This document shows positions 46,421-56,896 of a DNA stretch of 64,000 nt, piece by piece. The DNA comes from Fusarium oxysporum f. sp. lycopersici 4287. Taxonomy: Eukaryota; Ascomycota; Sordariomycetes; Hypocreales; Nectriaceae. The notes below the pieces were generated by a model. The model was given only the letters and a program-made list of their open reading frames with translations, had not been told where the DNA came from and did not search any database. The number at the start of each line of letters is the position of its first letter. The stretch's first letter is position 1. Made by a program: the position numbers and the translations under genes. Location of the stretch: contig NC_030990.1 of assembly GCF_000149955.1 (NCBI RefSeq), positions 2,090,502 through 2,154,501 on the forward strand. Reading direction: 5' to 3'.

Positions 46421-47577
46421 TCACTGTTCGCGCTGCCACCTGGGCTCCGACAGGTCGGCTTCTTGTGGAACAACTAGGCCATCAATGCTCTCGCGAGGAG
46501 TGTTGCCCAAAAGAGCCTCGCGATCCTTCTTTTCCTTTTCTGTCTTGGATTCCTTGCCAGCTGTTATGTCGTCATCCTCCTCTGGTACAGCTACGAGACC
46601 TCGGTCGCTCGTCCAGCTCGCTGCTCGACCGCTACTGGCGCCCCTTGGACGAGTTGGTGTAAGTGTTGCTCCAGAGTCTTGAGCCTCGCCCTGAGCTCCA
46701 GCGTAACTGAAGTCTCCGCTGCCAATGCGTTCTTTCGTGGCGGAGCCGCGACGTGCTACATAGTCATCGAATTGAGTGTCACGCTTGTGTGAATAGACGC
46801 TTGGTGTTCGCTGGACAGTGCCCATCTCAACAGATTCACGCTTTGAGATGATGCTAGCTCGCGACGATGTTGAAGAAAAGCGCTTGTCGGTAGACTGTCG
46901 AGCGTATGAAGTATCACGCTCAAGGTCGTCGTTGAAACCATAAGGCTTGACGTTGACCGGGTGTGTATAATCGTCGTAAGCAGAAAGGCGACGGTATCTT
47001 CGCACGGAGTAGAAGACCAGGACGAGTGAGGTGATGCTAAAGTAGCGCCCAGTCAGTACAAGTCGTGTTCAGGTTAGATACCGGGAACTTACATAAAAGC
47101 ACAGTCTAACCCAAGAGCGACGAGGGAGTAGTGCTTGTCGTGTTTCTCGGTGTAGACAACTATATCAAGCGCGAGAGTGGCGATCGCGCAGGTCAACTTT
47201 ATGACGTGTGTGAAGAGCATGGTCCACGGAGTTAAGGCCTCCGCGAAGTATTTGGCGATTTCGACGAAACTGCATAGAGATGCAACGAACCATAGAGCCA
47301 CATTTGTAGCCTCCCACCTATTCACAGTCAGTAAAACTGCTGCATCGGATCAGGCATTGGGCTTTCTCTGGACTTACACAATCTCGATTGTAGGATCGTC
47401 GTTCTTCTTGTCATTGTCCTTATTCACCTTCATGCTGTCGCCCAATCTGTAGGCGAAAAGTCCCATCATAGACATAGACAAGCCTAGCTGAAGAGCCCAG
47501 GTAGGGATCATAACCATTGGGCGCCATTTTGCCCGATCGAATTGTGCCTGAGCACGATGGTTTCCATTGATGAGCAT
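46421..47577 (-). CDS. Fungal four-transmembrane protein with Ser-rich cytosolic tail
   Basis: Three exons on the minus strand (47577-47378, 47317-47093, 47036-46421) give 346 residues. Introns 47318-47377 (GTAAGT..ATAG) and 47037-47092 (GTAAGT..TTAG) keep frame through membrane helices, which supports them. Four hydrophobic segments are visible at about 21-45 (PTWALQLGLSMSMMGLFAYR), 73-96 (VALWFVASLCSFVEIAKYF), 99-124 (MLFTHVIKLTCAIATLALDI) and 130-155 (LVALGLDCAF and on through the splice). The remaining 190 residues are hydrophilic, rich in Ser, Arg and Asp, with several RxxS sites, and probably cytosolic. The topology resembles an orphan four-TM family of ascomycetes. I cannot name it. 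Transport or signalling is possible but unsupported. Confidence 0.82.
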
Positions 47578-49532
47578 CGCGAGGGTGCCTTATTCTCTGT
47601 GCTCTTACGCTGCGGTGATTTCTGTTGGAACCGAAGCTCAGCAATTGGCTCGACAGAGTAGTTGTCCGTCTCTTCCAGAGTATTCCTGCTCAATGGTGAT
47701 TGGTACTGGTTGGTCGTTTCTCATACAGAAGTTCTGTTGTCATCAACGTGTAATCGTAAGAATGCTCTTCTGGTCGCCGTCGGCCAGCGTGCGTTTTGTT
47801 CTTAGAGCATCTAGGTTTCTTAGCTTAAAGGATCATTCAGGCGTCAGCAAACATCCACCTCCCAAGGGGGTCAGCCTCTTATTTATTTATTGAACAACCT
47901 CTTCGGCGGGCAATGCCGCCTACAACTGTCTAGTCTCCCATGTCCCCGCAACTCAACTCAGCCCTCTTCGATATTCATGGCGCCAGGTCAGGGATAATGA
48001 GCCACCGCCTCCACTATTGTGCAGTTTACACTGGGGTTGCTCAACTGGAATTGGGCTTAGTGCTGATTGAGGGCTGCGGCTGAGAGTGCTGTTGTAGGTA
48101 GAGCTTTGCTGACGGAGTGAGAACGGTGACAGCTCAGAGGTCGAGGGACTTTGCGACCCCCAAGTCAGGGCTAGTAATTTGCTGGATTGGCAGGGTGAAT
48201 AAAGAGAGGCTCAGTGGTTTCGGACTCTTTGCGAGCTGATTATGGGGGAGTTGTTCACGAAGACGTAGTCTACAATTCAGTTGGGAGGAAATGGACAGTC
48301 TCAGACTCAACTCAGCTGGGCTTGTCAGCCTCAAGCCATCAAAACGGGCGAAAAGCTATTGCCCACAAACTGCCTGGCTAAGAGCTGGCCTAGCCAAAAC
48401 TCAACGGCCCCTAGAACATTGATTTGATGAAAGGATCTGCTCCATATTGGCGCCATGGTTAAGCGCGAGGCTGCGCAGCACCCCTAGGGCTTGAGGAAGA
48501 GGCATTTTTGTCATTCATCTCATCTCATCAGGTCCAGGTTCTCGAAAGTGGCAAGGCTGACTTTGGGTTTCATCGGCGGGAAAAGCCAAGCTAATTAGGA
48601 TGAACAACTCCACCCGTTCAGCCCTGTAAATAGAAACATGAGGATAGCTACCTAGACAAAAGACGATCTAACAACTAACAACCAATAACCACGGTCGATC
48701 TTGCTAAAAGGTCAGAATGAATTCAATCGTTGGAGCCCGCTTGGAGCAATGCCACATCTGCATAGTGGCATTCAGGCGTCAGGGTTTGAGAAGCAGAGCA
48801 GAGAGTGGCGGTAGCTTCAAGGTGCGACGAGTGGGGGCCGAAAGGAGCCTAGACAAGAGGTTGGTCTGATGTTGCTGTGTACGGATCGTTATTTGTCGGT
48901 CAACATAAGAACGGAACGGAGTTGAACTATCTCCGCTGCTTAGACTATCGTTAGTCCGTAGCCCGCAGGAGTGAGATCATGGGTTGCCGAGAATAGATTC
49001 CTTTCTCGGTTGATGTCGTCAAAATCTAGGAATATCACCTTGGCTGCACACGTTTTGAAACTGCGCCTCGATCCTCTACCAACAACATGGTTTCTTATGG
49101 TTATTGAAAAACAAACCCAGACACAGCTTCGGCCATTTGGCCACAAAGTGACTGGCTCCCCCAATCTATGGGGTCTTATAGACTCGCATGGTAACTAATC
49201 TACTACCGAAATAAAGAGTGTGTTTGTAGTGACATGGTGGTTGCACCAAGTTTTCAAGGGTCCACAAGGTTAATCGGAGGTGTCGATGACACCTAGGATG
49301 CAAGCCACAGCATGTTTCTGCTTGATAGAGATACTGAAGGTCTGGGCAGAATAGCAACAGAAGCTCATTGTCTATCTCCAGACATCCGTTCGCCTTTCCA
49401 GCTGAGTAAACACAAGGGCCCTACGCTCCAGGAATTGACAAACCCTTCACTTCTGTCTTCAACATTCAAGCATGAAATATTTCAACTATTTTGGTATCCA
49501 TTGCGGACTCCCAAGGTCCCCACCTAGTATCC
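47578..49532. other. Intergenic region of 2 kb
   Basis: The left part is the upstream region of the four-TM gene. No frame with a recognised domain was found in the rest. Confidence 0.5.
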
Positions 49533-49763
49533 ATGAAAAAGACTATGACAGGACAGCTCGCACTGAAACCTCTCGCACTGGTGACTTGTCTGATGCTGAC
49601 AGCTCCCGTGAGCAGGGACCGTAGTAGCGAAATTGGAGAACGTAAACAAATACATGGGAAGGATCCTTTTGTTAGTGATCAGGCTCGAATGTCAACGCTG
49701 GCTAGGCAGAACCCTTTCGGGATGACTGCATCTAAGAACATGCACTCCAAAAGAGGACCATGA
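49533..49763 (+). CDS. Possible small secreted protein, 76 residues
   Basis: An ATG frame whose product begins MKKTMTGQLALKPLALVTCL, with a basic N-terminus, a hydrophobic core and small residues (TAPVS) that would suit a signal peptide. The remainder is polar, has no cysteine and matches no family. It converges on the peptide precursor gene at 49977-50291. Support is only the signal-like start; it may be chance. Confidence 0.22.
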   Translation: MKKTMTGQLALKPLALVTCLMLTAPVSRDRSSEIGERKQIHGKDPFVSDQARMSTLARQNPFGMTASKNMHSKRGP

Positions 49764-49976
49764 TGATGATTGTAATTATGATTCCACAAAAGGCCCAGCC
49801 TTACGACGTGAGCGGTGCTCCCAGCTCTCGCACCTTATCTCCTATTCTGTACAAGCCAAGTCCAAGCACTACAATTATTGTTGTCTTTTGTCTGTTTCCT
49901 CAGCCCCTGGGCTTCTGCTTCGAAGAGGCATCCGTCAGTGACTTCATTATGGGTTCCAGCTCTGCAGTTTCTCTGA

Positions 49977-50291
49977 TTATTGCTTCTGCTGCTGCTTCTG
50001 CTTCTCCTGAGAAACCGCGCGTCTCTTGCGAGAGATGTGTCGCTTCCTCTGGGCGAGGTCTCTCTTCTTCTGCTCCAGATCTCGCTTCTTAGCTGGCTGG
50101 ACGACGCCGGCTGTGTCGAATGGCACAACGACTCCATCTGCGTTTGTCATGGCCGGAACATTGACATCGACTCGGCGGACTGATGATAGTCAGCCAACAC
50201 TAATGTCTCTTGGGAAGGCAACCGTTTACTTACCAAGTGAAGCTGAAGAAGCCGAGACAAGGGCGACCAAGGTGAAGATAGAGAAACGCAT
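49977..50291 (-). CDS. Small secreted peptide precursor with a ladder of Kex2-type sites
   Basis: Two exons on the minus strand (50291-50234 and 50179-49977; intron 50180-50233, GTAAGT..ATCAG) give 86 residues. The intron joins codon GTC cleanly, and exon 1 encodes a textbook signal peptide, MRFSIFTLVALVSASSASL. Directly after it is Arg21-Arg22, then a neutral, Val-rich segment (23-49) free of basic residues. Next come KKR (50-52), KKR (57-59), RKR (64-66) and RKRR (70-73), separated by the four-residue units DLEQ and DLAQ and the tripeptide HIS. The tail is Gln/Lys-rich. There are no cysteines. Kexin in the late Golgi cleaves after KR/RR, so a signal, pro-region and multiple dibasic sites point to a processed peptide. 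Which fragment is active is unknown: the 27-residue segment or the short units. An unprocessed Lys-rich secreted protein is the alternative. Confidence 0.7.
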
Positions 50292-51465
50292 CTTGACTGA
50301 TATGAGTTGCAAATGGGCTTTGGTGGGAACAATAATTAAGATGTCGGCCTGCGACGAGAAGAAACTTGAAAGAGAGTAGTGAAGAGTGGTAAACAACGAC
50401 TAATGTGGGATGCACAGCATGAGGACTTCTTCACTTGACGAGAAAGGACATGACTACTTATACAACAGCATACATCTTCTCATTGCTATGAGCTTGCGTA
50501 AGTGTTTATGGGGTTGCAGAACTCGAGACGGTTCCGAGACGTGTTTGAGATGTTCTGCCAAGGGAGTCAAACGTAGATCTGCTCGGAACTTTGAAGAAGC
50601 GTACACATAAATAGAGCCGTAGCCTGGCAACGATATCGGATTCTGTTTGAATATTACAACTCAATCGGCATTTGAGATGAATCATCCTCACAGCTCCATA
50701 GTCGTAACTGAAACATTACCCGTAGTCTGTAACTCTGGGGTGACGATCAAACTAGCGGTACTTGACCATCCGGTAACAAGGTGATACTCGGATCGGTATC
50801 AGGTTACAAGCGACACCTTGCCAAGTTCCCTAATGGCATAAAAGGGTATGTCGCTTCGGATCTCGTTAACTTTATCTCTTTTTACTGATTCATATTTCAT
50901 TCCTAGCTTATCCCCGCCATGATGCCGGTTGGGTGGTTACTTCTAGCGGGGCCGCCGCGGAATCGTGGGGGAGTCCAATGAATGCGTGGGTATAGCATGG
51001 AAGCTTGCACCTCCAAGATAGAAAGAAGCCTTAGGAAAGCTTAAGCTTCATTTGGCAGCTTGGACTTTACAGATTCGATTTGTTTAGAAGGGAAGCCTAG
51101 CTCTAGTGTCCCAAACCCCTCCTCATGGCGCTGTTGGCCGAATTGTATTGGTCGTTTAGCTCTGTTGATTACTGCGTCGAGTAAAGTTCAGCCAGGTCCC
51201 ACTGAACCATCAACAGAACTACCCCTCCATCAGATGCGTCTCTCCATTTCAAGGTCACTCACCTTCGCTCTCCAACCTCTCCTCCTACTCTTGCTCTTCC
51301 ACTTCCCGTTTAGTTACCTCTACGTCTGACAAGGTCCTATCGTTCATGCTGTCGCTGGGAGGCATACTCACTCACCGATTCCACTTCCTTCTCTCTTCTC
51401 AGTCGCCGTATCTCTGACAAGTCTCCTGACCTCTCTCAGCAGCTCTATCGTCCATTCTACACCCG
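50292..51465. other. Divergent intergenic region
   Basis: Upstream sequence shared by the peptide precursor gene (left, minus) and AMMECR1 (right, plus). A GC-rich palindrome-like patch (GCGGGGCCGCCGCGG) lies near 50947-50961. CT-rich leader sequence precedes AMMECR1 (51270-51440). No other gene seen. Confidence 0.5.
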
Positions 51466-52215
51466 ATGGCTACCAGAGATCACTGCCTACTATGCTTTGA
51501 GGCACTAGAAGCCCATCTCACACATCGGAAAGCTCTGACTTTGGAAGAGATTCAAGAATATTCAGCCTCTGCCTCAGATTCAGAGCCTGTTGCTCCAAAG
51601 ACCCTTGACGATCCCAGTCTTCGACATCTGGCGATCCCTGATGCCAGCGCTTCGTCTTCTTCCTCTTCGACCTCGCTCGGTGCTTCCACACCTGCCACGA
51701 GCACCTCTTCCCTCCCTATTCCCCCAACATCTGCCCCGCTATTCGTCACATGGAATACGATGGAGGATGGCGAGCCCGTGCTCCGCGGTTGTATCGGCAC
51801 ATTTGAAGCTCAAGATCTAGCTGAGGGTATTCCGGAGTACGCCCTTATCTCTGCCCTTCAAGACACTCGCTTCTCCCCAATCAGAAAGTCCGAATTACCT
51901 ACACTCCAAGTCGCAGTCACACTCCTGACCGATTTTGAAGAAGTCGATGACATCTTCAACTGGGAAATTGGCGTTCACGGCATCCGACTCTCATTCTACG
52001 ACCGCGGTCGCCGCTATGGCTCAACTTACCTCCCAGACGTAGCCTCCGAGCAGGGATGGACTAAAGAAGAAACACTTTTCAGTCTCATCCGCAAGGCGGG
52101 GTGGACTGGTAGTCGAGGACGCTGGAAAGACTTGGACCTCAAGGTCACACGCTACCAGGGCAAGAAAACTACTCTGGAGTACGCTGATTACAAGAAGTGG
52201 ATTGATGAGGCGTGA
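51466..52215 (+). CDS. AMMECR1-domain protein
   Basis: Intronless, 249 residues. The AMMECR1 domain is unusually well marked: LFVTWNTMEDGEPVLRGCIGTF, with the family hallmark LRGCIGT at 106-112, then ALISALQDTRFSPI, ELPTLQVAVTLLTDFE, WEIGVHGIRLSFYDRGRRYGSTYLPDVASEQGW and LIRKAGWTG. The insertion between the N-terminal start (DHCLLCFEALEAHL) and the core, about residues 32-90, is Ser/Pro-rich and disordered, as often in fungal members. The family is found in archaea and eukaryotes. The human protein is linked to Alport syndrome with mental retardation, midface hypoplasia and elliptocytosis, and its biochemical role is not settled. The gene converges on the Ras-like gene to its right. Confidence 0.95.
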   Translation: MATRDHCLLCFEALEAHLTHRKALTLEEIQEYSASASDSEPVAPKTLDDPSLRHLAIPDASASSSSSSTSLGASTPATSTSSLPIPPTSAPLFVTWNTMEDGEPVLRGCIGTFEAQDLAEGIPEYALISALQDTRFSPIRKSELPTLQVAVTLLTDFEEVDDIFNWEIGVHGIRLSFYDRGRRYGSTYLPDVASEQGWTKEETLFSLIRKAGWTGSRGRWKDLDLKVTRYQGKKTTLEYADYKKWIDEA

Positions 52216-52979
52216 CGAGGTGGCTAGAGGGTAAGAAGACGCTTCTAGACATAGAGGCCCGGCGTTTATGGCAATGCAGATGTGATTATCGGTGACATAT
52301 TTTCTCTCATATTTGCTCAAGAGGCAGAGCTGGGTTTGTAAGCATTCACATCTAACAGGCAGCTACAGACAATAAACCTCATGATTGATTTTTACTTGCA
52401 GGCTTGGGTGGCTATTCACAACGCGTATGTTGGTTTGGTGCATTTTCCGTGATTATGGAAAATCACGATTTATAGCCTCCTTGTCATTTTCGATGACTCT
52501 TACTTCCAGAGCATACACTGACCATATTTGACGATCCTCTTCTGAAAAGCAAACTAGGCACCATCAGATATCCTACATGAAAGAGCATCAACCGGCTCAA
52601 CATCTGGTTTCGATGAGACTCGTCTCCAGACCAGTGTCCTGGTGGCCCCAAGTTTACAAGCAGAATTCAACACCGCACCAAGCAGCAAAAAAGTGGTCAA
52701 GGTAAAATAGTATCATCAGTCCCGGCGGTGTTAGAACCAAGACAATAGCGCGCAGGCATAACTCCATGATGTCAGATGATGGAAGACATCCTTTCCCCAG
52801 AACAAACGCGTCCTCTGTAAAACGATAAAGAAGATAAAAGTCCAAGCCCTTCGCCAAGACGCCGAGATATCCCTGGTATATAATGATTTTGAAGCCTTTT
52901 GAAACATTCCTCCCAACAAACCCACACAAACTCTCCCAGCATTTTGCTCATCCTGTTCTCACAATGCCCTTGCCCGACT
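52216..52979. other. Convergent intergenic region
   Basis: Spacer of 764 bases between AMMECR1 and the Ras-like gene, probably mostly 3' untranslated sequence. No gene supported; a minus-strand frame here continues past the Ras stop only in another phase. Confidence 0.45.
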
Positions 52980-53762
52980 TCACCAACATCGCAGGCTCTT
53001 CCAAAAGCCGTTATCCTTCTTCCCTCCCACTCTGTCGCCCTGAAGATTCGGTCCTCGCACTCCAACCGCGCGCTTCTCGGTGTCGCTATCAGTCGGAAGA
53101 GGCGTCAGCGGTTTCGTCATACCGCGGGCATTAAACTCTGCTGCGTCCGGACCTGTATCAGCAAGTCGTCGAGCCTCAACCACCCGGCGCACAACCAATG
53201 CGAACGTCTCTTCGATGTTGACTTCCAGCCGTGCACTCGTCTCCATGAATCCACATCCGCGCTTTCGGGCCCATTCAAGACCTTGAGCTGCAGGGACTTG
53301 TCTGCTCTCTTGCAGATCGCACTTGTTGCCGGCGACGAGCTTGACAGGAGGGATGGTGCGGGACCGCGTATCGTGACCTGAGCGCAGACCAGCACGGCGT
53401 GCGCGGTCAGCGTTATCAAGACGAGTTTCTGCCTCCATATCGATAAGTTCATTAAAATGCTGCAGGGCATCTAGGGAGTCTTTGGATGTGATATCGTAGA
53501 CGAGGAGAAAAGCATCGGCGCCGAGGTTCGAGGAAGCCCACATGCCGCGGTACTCCTCCTGGCCAGCCGTGTCGGTAAGAGATAGATGGTAAGTAACACC
53601 ATCGATGCGGCGCGTCACGCTATATGAGTCCTCGATAGTCGGGTCATAGTCTGAAGTCCATTGCGAGCGAACTAGGCGCAGTGTAATGGAGGACTTTCCG
53701 CATCCGCCGTCGCCGCAGATCGTGATAGATATAGGAACAGGTGTCTGTGTTGGAGCCGTCAT
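52980..53762 (-). CDS. Ras-family small GTPase lacking a CAAX box
   Basis: Intronless, 260 residues. The G-domain is intact: P-loop GDGGCGKSS at 17-25, effector region YDPTIEDSY (identical to the classical Ras core), DTAGQEEYRGMW with the catalytic Gln, NKCDL, and ETSAR. These place it in the Ras subfamily of plasma-membrane signalling GTPases. Two things are odd. There is a 20-residue insertion before NKCDL that is rich in Arg and Asp. The C-terminus ends KSLRCW and stops, so there is no four-residue CAAX prenylation box; a Cys two residues from the end would instead leave a 'CW' tail. I found no splice that gives a CAAX motif. A leader with pyrimidine-rich (on the minus strand) sequence extends upstream to about 54600. 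Confidence 0.9.
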   Translation of the reverse strand: MTAPTQTPVPISITICGDGGCGKSSITLRLVRSQWTSDYDPTIEDSYSVTRRIDGVTYHLSLTDTAGQEEYRGMWASSNLGADAFLLVYDITSKDSLDALQHFNELIDMEAETRLDNADRARRAGLRSGHDTRSRTIPPVKLVAGNKCDLQESRQVPAAQGLEWARKRGCGFMETSARLEVNIEETFALVVRRVVEARRLADTGPDAAEFNARGMTKPLTPLPTDSDTEKRAVGVRGPNLQGDRVGGKKDNGFWKSLRCW

Positions 53763-56700
53763 GTCGGAGGCTGCGCTGAATCGTTTATGAAACGAAAGTA
53801 ACCGTTAAAGAAAAAGAAGATATTTGCCGTGTGCTTGTACTGTTGGTAGCCCAAGCGGGAGCTGTTGGGCGATCACAATAGGCACCGAAACGCGCCGCTT
53901 GTGGGTCGGATGACAGGTAATTCTAGAATGATTCTAGGTGTGATCGCGTTGCCAAGGCCTTTTGGTGCAGTGGAGTTGTATTGTTAGAGTCGAGTTCTAT
54001 TGTCTTTCGAGTCGAGTCAGGTATGATATCGTTTCGATCGTTATAGTCGTGTCTCGTCGCAATCGGGTGTGAGGTGTGTGCGTAAGCGCATGTGGTTGTA
54101 TTATGATATGGAAGTGATGATCGATGCTGTAACGTAATGCAATGTGATGTGATGTGACGCTTCTTGGGGGTCCGAGTTTCTGGCCAGATAATGATAATGT
54201 GTAATGCTGAGGGCTCAGCCGGCAGTTCCCTTTGGGGTGAGTGAGTGAATGAAAGAGGGGCTTTTTTGTTCTGAGACAGCCGAGTCCAGGGTGAGAAATA
54301 TGACGAATGGTGGTTGAATTGGATGATAGATGATAGTCTAGAGAGAAACAGGTGCTGCTCCCTTTTGTCGTCCTTTGGGGGCCAGGTTTTGCTCGTCTTG
54401 TTACTTGCTTCCTCCAGAGTCAATGGAAGGTTGTCTGCTGCGATAGCCACGATATAGGGCTGTATGGACGGTAAAGGGAATGACAGGATAGCGGAAACAA
54501 AGGGAAGTGAAAAGTGAAAGTGAAGAGAAAAAAAAAAGTTTGCTTTTTTTCCCACGTACGTCTCTTGTCTTTTGCTTTTTCCTTTCTCCTCTCAAAAGAT
54601 ACCAACCATGGCCGGCTGCCCCTTGTTCGTGGTGCGGAAAAACGGCTGAAGGTGCCGCGTTGAGTTGAGCTCTTAGTTCGTGCGATACGGGCTACTAAGA
54701 GCTGGAAACCTGGACTCAGAGCTGGATAGCGCCCGGGGGGACGGGGCAGATGGGGCACGACAGGGATGGAGACGTTTGTGGCGTTGGCCGGCGCAGGGGC
54801 AAAAGGTAAAAAAAAGGCGAAGATGCATAAAAATTGTGTTGGTTTTGGGCATCAGCAAGTAATTGATGCTATGAACATTGGGCACTGGTTTATTCATGTG
54901 CTGCACATCTTTATCACATGCAAGGTACGAAACGGTTTATGGCCTGCATATAACGATTGAAGGGTGAGTCTCGAGTCTCTATCCAAGCCAAGCAACCTCC
55001 AGTAACACGACCGCCACCAGCACACCATCCCGGAAAGCTGGTATGCTTGCGCGATGTGACAAGACAAGGGATGTTAAAAGACCAGATATCAAAATTAGGG
55101 GCATTCATCAGTTCTTGACTCCGTCTCGGAGCTCCGTCCCCTTCCATCATCCCAACGCGTCAGCCATCTTGTAGGCGAGCTACTTGATCATCCAATGAAT
55201 GTTGCAGCTGTCAATAAGCTTTTGAATAAAATCAGTAGCCAAGCACAACTTGGTCAGATCCCAACGGCGAAAATGTGGGGAGACTTGAAAACGAAGACGG
55301 GTTTTAATATCACCTAGAGCTTATAGGGAGAAAGCTGAAGCCTAAAAGGACAAGGACGGGGCGGACAATTGATCAACAGAGATATTTCCTCGCTCGGAGC
55401 CTTCAAACTTGCGACTTCAGAGTCGCAATCGGGGTGGATAATAAACTCAGATGCAGATGCAAATGCAAGTGACAAGAGAGGTCAGGTCAAAGCTCAAGCT
55501 CATCACAGCCAAGAGTGGGAATAAGAATAAGCATGAGCATCAACATGCGCATGCGCAATGCAGACGACAACTATCTGTGGTTGCCGCTCCGTCCGTTATC
55601 GGTCTTGCAGACTTGCTTGGTGTTGCTCAACATCGCTCAGATCAGGTTGGAAGTCTGTCTACCTTTGGTATGAGCGATGTGACAGTGATAGTGAAAACCT
55701 TGCCAGATGAAATTCCGGCCTGCCTTTTTGGTCTTCACTCTTCAGTGTCTACCATATGTATTTCTGAAAGCACAGTCACAGTCTCATCCCTCCCCCACGC
55801 ACTGATGAACTCAACAGGCTCACCACGCTATCTCATCTCTTCTCGTTTCATGACAAGGTTTAGGTTCTCATCCGTCGCCCGTAAATTGACTTCCGCGCAC
55901 AGACGAGGCTGAGATATGAGTATGTACATGCCTATCATTAATATCAGGCGGATAGACTAGGTCGATTGTGTTTTGTAGAAGCATGGTTGAATCCTACACT
56001 CGGAGGGCTCGAGCCATCGTTCGAGTCCTATCTTGGCCACAAGTTGTTAGACAATGTCTCTCTTTTGTCAACGTAAATGTAACTAGTGAGTATTCGTTCC
56101 CCCTGCCCCTCAGATACAGCTTCACAGTTAGACTGCAGTGGTTCGTTTGGTGGGTGGTTGGCCCAAGGAATGGTGTCCTCCTGATCTTCATGTTTAAGAC
56201 ACAGATCTGAGACTTTATTCTCTTTCTTAGACCGATTGTCTCATATGAAAAGGGCAGCTGGCGTTGGTCCCCGACACTTGATGACGCGATCACGGACAGC
56301 GAATTCACAGTCTAATAAGGTTATTATCAAGGTCAAGGTCAAGCAAGATGAAGTCGAAAAAAAAAAAAAGAGATTGAGCAAGGGTTGAGTTGGACCAACT
56401 CGTTTCAGTTGAGCTGACAATAACCCCAGCTCCAGCCTCAAGACAAGGCTCTGCAAGCGAGAACGAGGAGCGAAGCAATTGAAACTTTTATCGTTCCCGG
56501 TCTTCCCCCTCTTCATCTATCTTATCCTCAGCTTTCAGCCACTAACAGATAGCTGGAAATGTATCAAGTCGTGTCTATTCAAGCCTCGGTTGTTGGTATT
56601 TAGGACTTTGCCGCTCAAGAATGAACTTCTGACATGCTCGGGAAAGACTCGGTTGATCGGACGGGAAATCCCTCGCAGAAATAATCACAAGTCACGAGAC

Positions 56701-56896
56701 ATTGAGCCATTGTTGCCTTCAATCATGTATCCATCTCAAAGTTCTTAGATGACTAGCTAAATTTTTTTCTTTTCTCTTATTGTGCCTCACTTCTCAACTT
56801 GCTAGACCCATATTGTACTTCCTTGAAAGATAGTTAGATTTTCCCCAAGTTACTCATATTTCGATCTCTCACTTTTCTCATCCGATCCTAGCCGTC
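53763..56896. other. Divergent intergenic region of 3.1 kb
   Basis: Left part: long leader and promoter of the Ras-like gene. A 210-codon minus frame here (53923-54555) has no ATG at its start and looks like CT-rich untranslated sequence. A frame beginning at an ATG at 55451 (MQMQMQVTREV) shows no family features. The right part is the promoter of the decarboxylase gene. Confidence 0.5.

Noticed and set aside
49977..50291. Precursor of a ustiloxin-type (dikaritin) ribosomal peptide
   Set aside because: The inter-site units lack the Tyr-containing core and no UstYa-like, tyrosinase or peptidase gene lies nearby.
53923..54555. 210-codon minus-strand frame upstream of the Ras-like gene
   Set aside because: It begins at GTG, not ATG, and reads as pyrimidine-rich leader; translation is low in structure (Ser/His/Thr-rich).
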